From Gracilariopsis chorda (taxonomy: Eukaryota; Rhodophyta; Florideophyceae; Gracilariales; Gracilariaceae): DNA of 64,000 nt. Where the stretch lies: contig NBIV01000109.1 in NCBI GenBank assembly GCA_003194525.1, forward strand, positions 1-64,000, given 5' to 3'. The translations under genes were made by a program, and so were the position numbers. Below are positions 22,614 to 34,364 of the stretch, in pieces. Every line of letters begins with the position of its first letter. Within the stretch, counting starts at the first letter, position 1. The notes beneath the pieces are model-generated. The model was not told where the DNA came from, did no database searches, and saw only the letters and a program-made list of their open reading frames with translations.

Positions 22614-23651
22614 TCACCCTGATCTCGGACTATCCGCACAGAAATTGTGGAGCTTTATGCAAACGCAGATTATCCTGGAGCTCACTGCAACGTCGTACTG
22701 CTGAGCATTCAGAATTCTCCATCGCGCCACAAGCATCCCGAACGCCTGTTCGAAATGAACACGGAGGGAGGATAGACAGTAATTAAAGCCATCTTGCCAC
22801 CAATACTTTAGCTGAGAGAGCGAAATTGGAGTTATCAGGCTCTCAGTGCAGAGATATACCTCATTTACTACGATCCAAAACTCAGCACGCAGACCTTTCT
22901 TCTCCATATATGCTCTTAATTTGGAAACTGCGTGTGCCAGAGCATCATGCGTTGATCCAACGCAACGTACCGATAAATCCAGAAATCGATACGAGGAATC
23001 GACGACGGCCTGCACGGGAAGAGAATAATATCCCTTTCGGCAAAAGTATGCTGTAGCATAGCGAGATGAAGGTTTCCTGATCTTGACCGCAAATCCGACA
23101 ATGGCGCCAACACACCCAAAAAGAGGATTCAAGCTCTGTCTTGAATGTTTGAAGCCCAGAGCCACGCGCTCGAGATCTGCAACCGTTTTAGGAATACCAG
23201 AAAGTTTTAGAACCTTTGACAGAACCTCACATGTTTCATGAAAAACTACATATGGCGTAGAGGCTCCAACCCCGAAAGCCATCATGATATCCAAATATCC
23301 TGAACCTGCAAGCATTCTTAGTGTGATCCCGAATCGCATTTCGGATGTTATTACACGACGCCTAGCTCGTTCTCCCATCTCGAAATTCTTTTGCAAGAAC
23401 GGTTTTACATTATCGTGAAGGTCGTCAAATTCGTCTTTCGACAATCGAAATGCTCGCTTAAATTCACGCGCGTTGAGTCTTTGTTCGATGCTTTCAAACG
23501 TAATAGTTCGTTCTACTAACGATGGTGATCGAACACTTACCGATTTCGGTTTCCCTGATTCTTTCAAAATTGAAATGGAACATTTGTAGAGATCTAAGGG
23601 TAATGAAGCCTGCATAAATAAGGATGAGCTTGATGTCACAGAGCCAGCCAT
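22614..23651 (-). pseudogene. PIF/Harbinger transposase (DDE_Tnp_4), catalytically dead
   Basis: An uninterrupted 345-codon ORF from ATG 23651. The N-terminal helical part (REFKRAFRLSKDEFDDLHD; MRFGITLRMLAGSGYLDIM) is typical of Harbinger transposases. The catalytic domain follows: GAIVGFAVKI (residues 182-191) has V185 where the first Asp should be (GAIDG in relatives); QAVVDSSYRFLDLSV keeps the second Asp (218); STHDALA is normal; VVNEVYL has N263 where the third acidic residue (GDEAY) should be. FNYCLSSLRVHFEQAFGML and RWRIL close the domain. Frame intact but two of three catalytic residues lost suggests decay by substitution, or a domesticated non-catalytic protein. The locus context (20064-21048 plus host fragments) favours a dead transposon. 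Confidence 0.8.
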
Positions 23652-26401
23652 ATTGCTCCCCGATAGTGTTAGTTTGATTAGCTACAACTTGATATAAAGA
23701 GTTAAAGCGTTAGATAAGAAGAGACAACCCAATTGATGGAAAAAGGAGGTCAGGATGATTCAAATGTATGACAGGATCAATAATGATTGGCATCTATTGC
23801 ATAAAACGACATAGAAGATCCTCTTTTGCTGTTTACCTTGGAAGTCTAGGGAGAGCGTGGCGCGTGGAGAGGCTCATAGTGAGGGGATGCGACGAGGCTC
23901 ATAGTGGAGGCTTATTGCATGTGCGACAAGTCGCACACAAAATTGGGATGGCGAGAGTATGCAAATTAACAGGAGATTACGAGAGACGACCATTGCCCCG
24001 AAGTCTGTAAGGCTTCCAGGAATGGGTCTTAAAGGCGTTAATTTACTGTTAGAATCCTTAAAAGATTCAAAATTTGCGTTCACGCTCGTTCACGTTCACG
24101 CTTCGTCAACGCTTGTTAAGAACGGCCCTCAGGCCGCCTTTTATGGTGGCTGCCTTGGAGACTTAATACGGCACCTGGCATTGTATTATGCCCCATATCA
24201 CTGCAATACGGTACACTTGTAAATTTCACAAATCCACATTCTGCTAGCTCTTTTGGGCGTCGATCGTTTAGGTTCTCTGAAAATTCCAGTAGTACACAAT
24301 TCGCAACGCAAGTGGTTGACAAATACAACAATATAGTTGTGGCTTCAACCTCTCACATGCGGTTAATGTTCATAATGTTTAAATCAGGGTAAGGGAGGTA
24401 CAGTACAAATGAGCGGCGAATCCAGTATGAGCATGTGCCGTTGTGCGCAGCCAGCTCCGGTAGATTTTGTCGGTTTATGTCGTGAAACAATACGTTTAAG
24501 GAAAGGAGCGGCCTGGTGTAAAGCTAGAGACGGCCAAAAAAGGAACAGATTCCTTTTCTAGATAGGCTTGAAGAAGATAGTTGTGAATGAGATTGGGTGG
24601 AGAGAGAGCACAGACCGAGGTCTTGCTCTGTTCACTTCCCTGGTTATAGTGAACAGAGAAAGACGCTACTCGTCTTGCTCGGACTAGAAAAAATGCACGC
24701 AGCAATGAATGCGGCATTATGAGCAAGCCATGTTACCATTCTTAGGGATGGTGAGAAGGCAAGACGCTTTCTCACCACCACCAAGGATGGTGAGATGGTC
24801 TATTCCATCATTCTCCTCCTCACCGTCCGACAAAAACGGTAAGCAAACAACAATCGTCACAGTTTACGTAGAGAAATATCGACGAATGAGTGCGGGTTCG
24901 AGAAGCGGCAGCATTGTTCCCAAGCGAGGTACCAATTTTCCCGTCGCGTGAGTTGTAATTGAACAAGTTATTCGATATAACTTGCTATCGCCCTGCTGGC
25001 CGGCGTGTAACCAATGAAACGCAAGACAGGAATGCTTGAGAAATTGAACATGAAAAAATGATATCGAAATCGACAACCCGACATCGTTATCATCGCCTGT
25101 GAAGTGGGATAATCTCGGACCGATGAGCTATTATTGGTTCGGTGCAACAAGCACTACGCACGTCATCTTCCGGAAATGAGCAAAGTGTAGCGAATGGAAC
25201 TCTCGTAAAGGGTATGACCCCGTCCTACTCTCGAAGAAAAGGGTCACGTGTACATTGCTGCTCTTGTAGTGTACTTTTGTAGTGAACTCACTACAGAAGT
25301 ACAGACGTGGAAGATCTCGTTGTGTTTTGAAGGACAACTATAAACGGTCAGTGGTCTTACAGAAATATTGATACTGTTTGCAGTGGCTGCAGAAATTCCT
25401 TCGTTTCCGGCGGAAACAAAACTATCTCTAAGCAGATATGATTTACACTAATGTTGTAGTTACACATCAACAGCCCACAATAAAGAAGAACAACAAATTG
25501 CTTTTGGAGAAAAATGTCGCGTCGGAGTTTTCGCGTGCTCTCTTAAATCCATTCTCACATAGCTTGCAGGTGTGGTGAATGATATCGCTTACGTGTACAG
25601 GCCGAGGTTCCCGTAACGTACATTCTTGGATAAGAATCTTTCGTTGTAATCGCCGTCACAAGTCAACATTTTTCGACCACCGCTTGTTAATGACTTAATT
25701 TGGCTGTTCCCAAAAGCCCCAGCCTCCTTATCTCTCAAAAAAAACTAACATCCCGTGACTTGCTATGCGACGAATGCCATGCAAACAATCCCAGCAAACC
25801 ACAGGCTATTGCTTACATTCCGCATCCCACCCAGAATAATACAGGTCTGTCAGATGTCCATATCTCTGTATGACAACTGAGCTCTTAACTTATTAGGTGT
25901 CCTGCAAGACACCTTAGGTACCTTTGGTATATACGTCCACATCCATTTATATGAGCAAGTTGGTTTTGTTGCTGCTTTGAGCCAACCTACGTTGTATTGG
26001 TACAGTACATACAGGTTATCAGGGTTTACAGGGTTAGCGATCGCTACCCGGAGTAACCCTACCCTTCCGTGTCATTAGGCTGCCATTCATTAAACAGTCA
26101 AAGAGTCTTTCCAGATTGTTGCCATGATGTAAGCTTCGTACCGTTAAGAGCGAAACATATTGTACCAAGGGTAGTACAGTCCACGAAAGCTCAGTAAAGC
26201 CACCGACCTCTTCCTTCCTGTGACAATACTTGAAAGGAAGGGAAGCAGAATAGCACACTGCGCTTCTTCAACTCAGTAACGAGCGCAGTTAGGCAACCTT
26301 GTAGAGCAGAAGACCTCGCAGGTCAACGTAAAATGATAGATAGCTTACACAAGACCACGAAACCTAGTTAAAATCCAAAACAACAAACATCTTTATATGA
26401 A
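23652..26401. other. Gene-poor stretch
   Basis: No coding region I can support. Noted: a run of CACGCTCGTTCACGTTCACG near 24085-24105; repeats of GGTGAGA near 24745-24800; a hairpin GTACTTTTGTAGTGA/TCACTACAGAAGTAC near 25271-25305 with one mismatch; and a near-perfect palindrome GGGTTAGCGATCGCTACCC near 26032-26050. The right end of the Harbinger element should lie in the first few hundred bases but no terminal repeat was found. Confidence 0.4.
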
Positions 26402-27460
26402 TCAATACTTCGTCATTTTTCCCTTCTTTTCGGCCACTTTTATGCAACGCTTCTGTAAAGACTTGTACAGAGTTTCCAAGTACTCATTGGTCAACTCGTT
26501 CCAACAGTCCACAATAACTACCAAAAGCGTTCCAACATCCGCAAACTGGCGCTGATTAATGTACACTCGACGTACCAACAGTCTCCAGGTTTTTTACATA
26601 ATTTCTAGGTCAGGATACTTAGCCGGCGAGGGAAGAACATCAACAATGCGGTCCTTCAACCACTTTGCAGTATAAAGAGACCGATGTATAGAAGCCCCAT
26701 CTTGTTCAAGAGTAAAAACTTCTCCCAATGTATCGGCCGCAAATGGTAGCATTTCATTCTCTAGTTATTTGCAGTACTTTTTAGACTCCATGTTACCTTT
26801 GAAAACAACTAAATTACTTTAACAATAAAAAGAATATGCACCCCATAACATGACCAAATATCCATCATTTTGCATCTTTGAAAAGACTTTTTTTTACGAA
26901 GATTATTCCAGTATTATGCAAAGCATCCAGACCATCGAGGTTAAACTTTTTCTCATCCGAGAAAATAGTTTTCTTCCACCTTTTCATAGAAAATTTCATC
27001 TTATGACGAGCCCAAATTGATTGTTCTTTTCCTATGGCGGTCTGTTATCATTTGTACCTTCTTCATCTTTTCATAGATTAAATTGGGAGCGTCTTTCAAA
27101 ACCTGTTGAACTCTTCTGAAAGATACGGGTAGTGACAGAGCGTTACGGAGCTCTCTTGCGGATAAAGTTTTGTTTGAAGCAGCGCGAAGCAACGCTGTTT
27201 TTGCAGTAGGGCTCAGTGTTTTGCAGCTAGATTCTTTAAAATGAGTGTTTTACTTGCTGGGATTCCTCAAAACGTTCTGCACAACAGTTCGAGAGCAATT
27301 CAAAATTTGAGCTATTTCTCTCAGCGAGAAACAGTGAGCTGTGGCTTCAAGAATCATGCCTTTTTCTTGGTCAGACAGAGGCTTACCGCGTCCTATCTTG
27401 ACCGTTGTTGGACTTTGGGAAACTGAAGAAGATGCAGTGGGAACTGTTATGGGTTTTGAA
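26402..27460 (-). pseudogene. Tc1/mariner transposase fossil
   Basis: Minus strand. Two helix-turn-helix regions are clear: REIAQILNCSRTVVQNVL near 27285-27340 and LSARELRNALSLPVSFRRVQ near 27110-27170. The catalytic core follows in pieces: TIFSDEKKFNLDG (first Asp) near 26940-26980, TLEQDGASIHRS (second Asp, the QDNAPCH motif of relatives) near 26690-26725, and LPSPAKYPDLE (third acidic region) near 26610-26640, ending TGA 26402. Several stops and frame changes separate these blocks. Length is about normal for a 330-350 residue transposase. No TA-flanked terminal repeats were located by eye. Confidence 0.78.
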
Positions 27461-28651
27461 CTACTTTATAGTGCGCGCGCTTTTCAATGAGGTGGACTTA
27501 AGGTAAGTAGACTTTAATTGAATTACGCAGGTATGGATTGGTATTGGTTAACTGGAGGCATCCAATAGGATTGGAACGTAATCTTACTTGAAAGATAGGT
27601 TTGCATTGTCAGTTCCACTTGTCTGAATGGCCGTGTTACAGAAAGGGTAGCTTCGTTCAAGAACAATGGTGGAAGTGGCGGGTGGTTTTATTCTGGTTTC
27701 GCGGACTGTATGTACTCAGTATCTACAACTCGTCGGGGTATTGGAAACTGGGCCTTTCCAATAAAATCCACTCTGAGAGAATGACAAAGTTGAAGCCAAT
27801 GAGCTCCTAGAGAATGGAACAGCACTCACTGAAAGTTTCTCATTATGAAATGTGTACGTCGGCCCCAGCACAAAACGATAAATCTCGATTTCTACGTAAG
27901 TTACAGAACATATGCTCCCATGTTATGAATACAAGGAGCAACCTAACACCTCAGTACTGCTTTCTCAATCATCCGAGCTTTCACAATAACCACCAACATT
28001 GCCGTAACAACCGAATTGTGTTCTTTATGTTGCATAAAAAAGCTTTTGCATCTTTTCGATTTCGACATTATTATCGCAAATAAGTTCAGAAACCATACAA
28101 TCTGTGCACGCCTCCTTATTTTGTCAGTGCTGCTTATCATGCACCCAATATTGTGTAACGCCACCTCGAACGAACTCCAAGCTCTTGAAACACACAAAAA
28201 CATTTAGGCGTGCAACTTACAAACAATGTAGCACTGATTGGAACAAAGTTTTATCAGGCTTACTGACGTTTAATTTATCGTTAGCATCAACATACAAATC
28301 TCTGACCTTATCGATGAAATTCTCCTTCAGCTTGTAGATATGCGTGCATGAATGCGTGCTTAATCACCGTACACCAAAAAGAAACTAAACAGAAAGATTG
28401 TCTTCGTTGTATGCAATCCGTCGACGTACTTGATTTAGAACTGTGGTATCTAAAAAACAGCAGTACGACGTAAAACCTTCGTGCGACGTTCAAATTACTT
28501 TAAAAAAGTGTGGAAGACTGGCGTTAATATGGAAAAAAAGTTTTGCGCTGCGGAGTTCGATAGATGTCTTAAATGCAAGAATTATATTTTTGTCAGTGAA
28601 TCAAAGTAAGGCGCTCTTCAAAAGCGTTCGCTAAAGTGATGTTGATATTGC
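27461..28651. other. No recognisable gene
   Basis: A/T-rich, short ORFs only (89 codons at most, no known domain). The last part may be the decayed N-terminal half of the transposase that begins at 28652. Confidence 0.35.
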
Positions 28652-29250
28652 ATGTATCTGAAGCGTGTGTTTGTTGTTCTAAATGGTGGAAAATTTTGGT
28701 TTACAAAGTATGACGACGCAAAACTTCAAAACGCGTTCTTTGAAGGGTACACGCAGAGTAAAGAGGTCATTACCCTTTTCGTGTGGAGCGTTTTTGGCGA
28801 ACTTGTTCATCCTGCAGTGAACTATCTTGTGTCATGGCATGATAGTAAGCTGGCCGGAATTTCAAGTCTTGAATGCCCGTGGTGTTCTGAGGAAGAGATT
28901 CCACCAAGCTGCACAATTCCCGATGATAGTGCCTTTACCACCCATCCGAACGTGAATGAGGCAAAAATACTTCATTTCCGTAAGATTGTTGAAGCTGGAT
29001 GAGCTTTAACATCCTTCTAAATTGCACCAATAGATTGTGCACTTCAAATTCTGTACCTTGCGCACAGAGAGTATGATTAATGGGAGGTAAGTTCAATCAA
29101 AGGGCTGTTTCGAAGATTTAAACTGTGCTCCCGGCGGATAGCTGCAAACTGTATAGGATCATTGCCATGTGTTGCTATTTGATGAATTATCGAACGCGCA
29201 CCATCGAGCACAACTACATCAAGTATGTTTTTGGCTAACAGTATGTTCTG
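28652..29250 (+). pseudogene. Second Harbinger-type DDE transposase fossil
   Basis: The 116-codon ORF at 28652-29002 reads as the catalytic half of a Harbinger-like DDE nuclease. NGGKFWFTKYDD has N in place of the first Asp. NAFFEGYTQSKEVI and FGELVHPAVNY follow, then SWHDSKLAG (second Asp kept) and TIPDDSAF (third Asp kept). After frame changes, GLFRRFKLCSRR and NYRTRTIEHNYIKYVF (near 29165-29235) match the C-terminal end of the same family. It differs from the transposase at 22614-23651, so at least two Harbinger lineages were present. The N-terminal half is unrecognisable. Confidence 0.65.
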
Positions 29251-30358
29251 TGGGCACAGACGTTGACTTCGATTTTCGATCCGTCTTCAGAGGTTCGAAT
29301 TGCACTTCATCGCTGAAGAAGACAATGGCCATGCTTTTCGGTCACAGCGGGATACTGGGTTTTGTCTATCATCCGTGCCGTCAGTTGTTTAAGCTTCTAA
29401 ACTGAGACGTCGTTGCGTCTCTTGTATGGTAGCAGCTGCCAAGGTAACCGTGACTTCGAATCCATCATGCAAAACTCATGCATGTAGAGAAATGCGTGCG
29501 CACATAGTATCTACGCAAGGTTGATCATGAATTATTCGAAACCGGCGTGGCATCGGTTCAACCCAGATAGGAGTAGACCCTCAGAAATATTGGATGATAT
29601 TCGATATGAATTTTAAGTGGGATATTTGGAGCCTTCGTGGGTGTTTTCTGTGGTATCTGTAACAGATGGACGCGTGGCAAGCGCACGGATATTATTCACG
29701 GTTGGTACAATTCACACAGGTCATGTTTTGCCGTGGCCTGCAGTGCCGCCAAATGACACAAGTGTGTGGACCCCAAGTGTGACACACTACAGTAGTACTA
29801 CTCTTAATTTATTGTGACCCAGTAGTAATTAGGGGAAAACGGCCTTGCCCTTTCACCATGAAGTAAAGACAAGCTGTGACGTGGCTCTTTGTTTATCGCC
29901 TGCGCGACGTGACCCAAACCTGCTGAGTTTTCACCGCAATCTCTCTCCTTTCACTCATCTGCACAGTATCACCAAGAACCGCTGTTCTTTCTCACCGCGT
30001 GGGTTCGCCCAGTGCTCACTGCTTTTATCGTTTTGGTTAATTTCTATTGTGGAAACGATAGCCGTTCGACTCAGTATTCCGTTTTGCCATGCTGGCTGAA
30101 GAAGCAACAAACTTCACCGCCGGGTCTCTTTCGGCTTTTCGCACAACTCGCCAGGTTGTACCTTCCCTTTTGGTTCTCCCATTTTTACCTTTTCCCTTTC
30201 TGGCCTCTCCGTGGCTCGGAACACCGCTCACACGGACCTGTGCACTACGTTGACCAGCTGTTACCCCTATTCTCGGTATCGCCTCCGTCGGTATAGCCGG
30301 AAGCCACCTTGGTTTTACACCCGAACACCGTGTGGTACGGAGGGCTCTGTCGCTGCGT
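29251..30358. other. No recognisable gene; C/T-rich segment
   Basis: Short ORFs without known domains. From about 29930 to 30290 the plus strand is pyrimidine-rich with many TTTC/CTCC runs, which could be a promoter or 5' leader of something lost. Nothing else supported. Confidence 0.3.
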
Positions 30359-30724
30359 CTACCTCACAAGAGAGCAAGGGTTCGAACACGTTGGGAGGAT
30401 TTCCCGCCTAGGGAAATTGCCACAAAATGCGAGTTGAGAAGATTTTTTGGATATGTTACATTGCTGGAGCATTTTCTGAAGGGCGCGGAGAAAAGTGACT
30501 GCCGTTCCGAATGATATGATGGGATTTAATATTCCTTTGGTGCTTTTCTGTTTGCAGATGGGGCAACTGGCATCCGGCATTGCCAGCATTCTGCAGATGC
30601 AGCTGGGACAGAATATTTGACTGCATTGCAGTTGATGAGCTTCTTCTATGTACTCCAAAAAGATGCAGCAGGTGAGACTGGGGGTGAGTTTTTCGCCAAG
30701 CAGAGGACGATTTCTGATATGTTG
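30359..30724 (-). pseudogene. Degenerate RING-finger fragment
   Basis: The minus-strand frame reads LGEKLTPSLTCCIFLEYIEE, HQLQCSQIFCPSCI, then MPDASCPICKQ, which has the spacing of a C3HC4 RING finger (E3 ubiquitin ligase zinc domain). Two zinc ligands are changed: F stands where the second Cys should be (CIFLE for CICLE), and Q replaces the His of CSHIFC. A TAA lies upstream of the readable part near 30725. It is probably a truncated pseudogene. No partner domain was recognised. Confidence 0.5.
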
Positions 30725-30740
30725 CAGAGCAACGGCTTAA

Positions 30741-31885
30741 ACATTGGTGGCCGGAAACGCTCTGGAGACAAGGACTGCTTCGATTGCAGTGGCTATTTCG
30801 ATGGAAACGGCTGCTCGGACGGCTGTGGTAGAATGACCGTACGGGCGTCAGATCATGAGGGACGACAGCGAACACCGATGCACGATGACGTGGGAGACCG
30901 AACGGTGGACAGATGGAAAGAGTGCACCTGACTAGTACGGTGCATCTGGGGACTGTTGGGACGGGATACACGTGTTCGACTGGAAGGAAGGGCAGGCGTG
31001 CCTGCAAGACCCTAGGTAATTTTTAATTAAATATTAGGTAGTGCGTAGGCAGGCCCGCCATTGGCGCATATCTGCCGAGGTGCTTCGTCGCCGAGGTCTA
31101 CCTCGTGGCTGGCGGGTCTACTTACGCTGAAAGTAGACAGCAATCCCATGAACGAGGAAAGGCAGACGTCATCCCACCAAACGAACTAGCTTCTTGTTCT
31201 ACTTGGCGATACAGACTGCCCACTAGCTTGTACTACTCCTCCGCACGGTAAACAACGTCCGGTACACCACCCTCAACACTCTACGCGTGCTCCCTGACGA
31301 CGCCTGACGCAGTTGCCCGTCTGGTTCCGCAGCCCTCAACCGGCATCTCCTGACTTCTACCGTTTGGGTCACTAAGCCCATCTTCAGCCCGGGCTTTCTA
31401 GGAAACCTTACTACTGACTGCTGAGGCACGTCCCACCGGTCAGCATCTTGTGCTAAAACATTGTGCTTCCCCACGAAGGCAGCGGAAGCTTTACCACCAG
31501 GATGTGCTTCGTTTCCAGCAGCTGTTTTGTTTGTAGAAGCTGCTTTGGCTAGGGCAGCTGTCTCCGTTGGAGTTTCACTGGCAGTAGGAGTGGGTTGTGA
31601 TGGGTTGGGTTGAAATTTGTTACGTTTTAGGTTCACAGGCACCTGGCAGGGCAAATTGGGGTCCTAAAAAAGTCTTGGAATGAGATGATGTAGGGTAGGT
31701 AGTTTGATAGGGGCAGGAGGATTTGTATCATGATACTAAGGTTTCTGCAAGGGTTTAACGTCGCCCGCCTGCGCGTAGAAAGCGGTGTGCTATCTCTGGA
31801 GCACCTTCACGCCATGTTTTCGGCTTGACACGTCAGGGCTTTGAATTTTCAGACAGGTTCACAGGCACAACTGCCAAAGAGATAT
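30741..31885. other. Spacer between RING fragment and KRR1 pseudogene
   Basis: It contains a minus-strand 143-codon frame at 31223-31654 (Thr/Ala/Pro-rich then Arg-rich) that matches nothing I know. Near 31072-31100 the bases GAGGTGCTTCGTCGC recur at 38410-38430. No gene supported. Confidence 0.3.
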
Positions 31886-33148
31886 ATGCGACGTCGCGGT
31901 GGGGTGGTGAGAGAGAAAAAGTACATTTCAGCTGCTCAGAAGCAATTACTGATTATGATGAATGTGAAAGAAGCACATAAAGTTGAAGAGGTGCAGCAAG
32001 ACCAAGTAAACAAGTCCAAGAAGCAGAAACCCAAAAAGGACAGACGATGAGACCACGATAGAATCGAACACTGAAAATTCGATATATTCACCCCATAAAA
32101 CGCGTATGCCCCGTTCGTAGAGCAATTGTTGTTCGCCATGCTATTCCGCTTTACTATGAGACGTACATCAAGCATGTGTGGAAGATGGTGAGATCGGAAG
32201 TGGAGAAACACAGCATTTGCTGTGAGCTGAATTTGAAAGAGGGTTGCATGACGGCAATCATGACTAAACGAACGTTGGACCATTTCGCAATCATGAAAGT
32301 GAGGGATTTTATCACGCTGCTGGCGTGGTCAGTACCCGTGGCGCAGGTGTGGAAGATTTTGCAAGACGACATGATATCTGACCTTGTGAAGATAAGCTGA
32401 CTTGTACAGAATCCCGAACAGTTCCGAAAGCGACGTCAATGACTGATAGAACCCAACGGATTGACACTAAAGCAGTTTAGCTGTCGACGGAATACTACAT
32501 GCTAGTGCGATGGAACATGGTGTCGTTCATGTGCAATGTAAAGGGTTCAAAACACGCAGAGGCATTACTGAAAACTGCATGAAGAATATACAACCCGTGT
32601 ACAAATTCGATACGATGATGAGTAAATGCAAATCAGAGAACGATGAAACTCTCTAACACGAGAACTGGGAGCTTTTTTTACAAAGGTTGAAGAAGAAGAA
32701 CGCGGAGAGGAAGTAAACCAAGGCGACATCAGCGAAGAAGAGCAAGATTGGTTACAGTACGCTCCTGCCACTGTCGAAAGCGTGCAAGGTGGACTTCTAG
32801 CTGGAGTCTGGCGAGTAATTTTTGAGCGAACAAAGAGGGAAGTGAAAGCTCGTGGGAAACGAGAAGAAATCTTGCAAGGAAACGAGCGCGTCGAAACAGC
32901 AGCAGCGGGAACAAGTGTGCGTAGCGACAATCCAGTGGCACGCGCATTCACATGGCAAGGACGAAGACGACCGTGAGAAATTTCGGACCACTGGCGGAGC
33001 GTTTGAAGAAATAAGCTCGGAAAGCGGCGAAACGAATTGGTTAGCTTTTGGAATTTTTGAGGGGTTGGTAAAGCCTGGCTATGTCAGTGTCGAAAAGAGC
33101 ATTTATGATACGCTTTCCAAAGTCGTAATAAGAGATTTAAAGAGTTAG
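31886..33148 (+). pseudogene. KRR1: KRR1 (small-subunit processome KH protein) pseudogene
   Basis: Nearly the whole of KRR1, a nucleolar KH-domain protein of 18S rRNA maturation, can be followed. A basic N-terminus (ATG 31886) ends KKQKPKKDRR, then DHDRIEH and KFDIFTP (near 32047-32090), where two Trp positions of the family are now stops. YYETYIKHVWKMV, EGCMTAIMTKRTLDHFAIMK, LLAWSVP, VWKILQDDMISDLVKI, NPEQFRKRRQ and a degraded KH core (32400-32570) follow. MKNIQPVYKF and ENWELFLQRLKKKNAERK come next, and last a SGE-FLSEQRGK tail near 32810-32850. At least six stops and two frame changes are spread along it. No poly(A) tract was seen at the 3' end, so retrocopy origin is not shown. The final ~60 codons to 33148 match nothing in KRR1. 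Confidence 0.82.
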
Positions 33149-33209
33149 CAGGCATTAAGTGGTGATACACATTATACATAAACGCAATATTTGCTTACTA
33201 ACAGGCCAA

Positions 33210-33545
33210 TCAGCTCTTCATTTTCCGGGCTAGGATTCTACTAGGCGATTTACATCTACTGGCAGATCCATCGATGGAATCGTTCTCATCATCTGACGTT
33301 TTTAGTATCCCTTTGATGCTGAGAAGAGGTTTCGTGCGTGAAATAGGTACGCGGCGATGTACTGGTAGTACCAAGTCTCTGATTGCGCTGCGCAGCGCCC
33401 TTGATGTTTGGTTCTGTATAAGGTCCTTGAACATTAGCTGTAGTACGACTTTAGAATCATTAGTAACCGTATGCTTCCCACAATTGGCAACCTCTATTAT
33501 TGTAGTAGTCATTATTTTCATATGGTTTCCAATATCCATCTGCAT
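33210..33545 (-). CDS. Hypothetical small ORF, 111 residues
   Basis: ATG 33545 to TGA 33210. Basic/Ser-rich C-terminal half with LLSIKGILKTSDDENDS and a KSPSRILARK tail; no signal or membrane segment. A plus-strand ORF overlaps it, but this frame has the more protein-like composition. It lies tail-to-tail with the KRR1 pseudogene. Real gene status is doubtful. Confidence 0.25.
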   Translation of the reverse strand: MQMDIGNHMKIMTTTIIEVANCGKHTVTNDSKVVLQLMFKDLIQNQTSRALRSAIRDLVLPVHRRVPISRTKPLLSIKGILKTSDDENDSIDGSASRCKSPSRILARKMKS

Positions 33546-34039
33546 ACGCTTGGCTTATGGAAGGCCAGAGTCATCTGAAATTCTTGTCTTGCGTCTCTGG
33601 CCTAACACTCCTGTCGTATTTACAGCTCACTGGATCTGCTCTTTTGAAGATGCAAGGTTTTCGTTGTGATTACCAGGAGCGGTTGCTTGCCTATTGACTT
33701 GAATACTCCGATATTTTCGCTTCGCACGACACACTTCTCGCCTAATGGTTGGGTCACCTGTTTTCTGCCTGGTATACTAAAGTTTATTAAACTTGTGCTT
33801 CAGACTTTCCAATGAGCTTGGAGGCCTTTCGTTTATCTAAGCCCACCGTTTGAAGTTCTTGGCTACAAATGCCCAGTGGTTCCTACCCAGGGGTTCTGTG
33901 TCTTCCACTAAGTCCAAAAGATACTCAACATCATCATGGTTGTATTTGAGGCTTCCCTTTCGAGAATATTTTCCCGTTTCGCAGATTTCATCCACTTCGC
34001 CCATTATCTGTTGTAATATGTGAACGATATAACCGTATA
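33546..34039. other. Non-coding spacer
   Basis: No ORF, repeat or motif that I can support. Confidence 0.35.
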
Positions 34040-34364
34040 CAAGGGTAAGGAGGGCGTTCGGCTCTACCACTCTTTCCTGCAGTTGTGATGTATGCATCGT
34101 GCATGCAAGAACGAGCGGTAGGGCCAGAGCTCGAGCCCTCATAAAGCTGAACATCAAACCTGAACATCAAACATTTTGGTGGTACAAAACGGTTGATTAT
34201 CATTGGCGCAAAAATTTGGCTCTCCGAAAAAGTTCGAAAAAGGAACCTGAAACATGGTTTTTGGTGCTGGCGCAGATTGCGCCAAGAAAACGAAATCGTG
34301 CACTTCACAAAATATTTGAGGGGTGCAGGGTCATTGTTGCAAAAATCGTTAGTTTGGTTAAAGA
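34040..34364 (-). mobile_element. Second-family Helitron (B3), 325 bp
   Basis: Minus strand from TCTTTAACC (34364) to GCCGAACGCCC-TCCTTACC-CTTG (34040). It carries the family body with GGCGCAATCTGCGCC and a single palindromic unit ending CTGCAGGAAAGAGTGGTAG. The flanking bases are A before the start and T after the end, the usual Helitron A|T target. It is the most diverged of the three copies. Confidence 0.65.

Noticed and set aside
24085-24110. Telomere-like or satellite repeat (CACGCTCGTTCACGTTCACG)
   Set aside because: Only two or three imperfect short units; too small to be meaningful.
30456-31007. 183-codon minus ORF
   Set aside because: A shadow frame; the RING-like reading lies in another frame of the same strand and this one has Ser/His/Arg-rich, non-protein composition.
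32565-32976. ORFs on both strands over the C-terminal part of KRR1
   Set aside because: They overlap, in other frames, the recognisable KRR1 tail segments.
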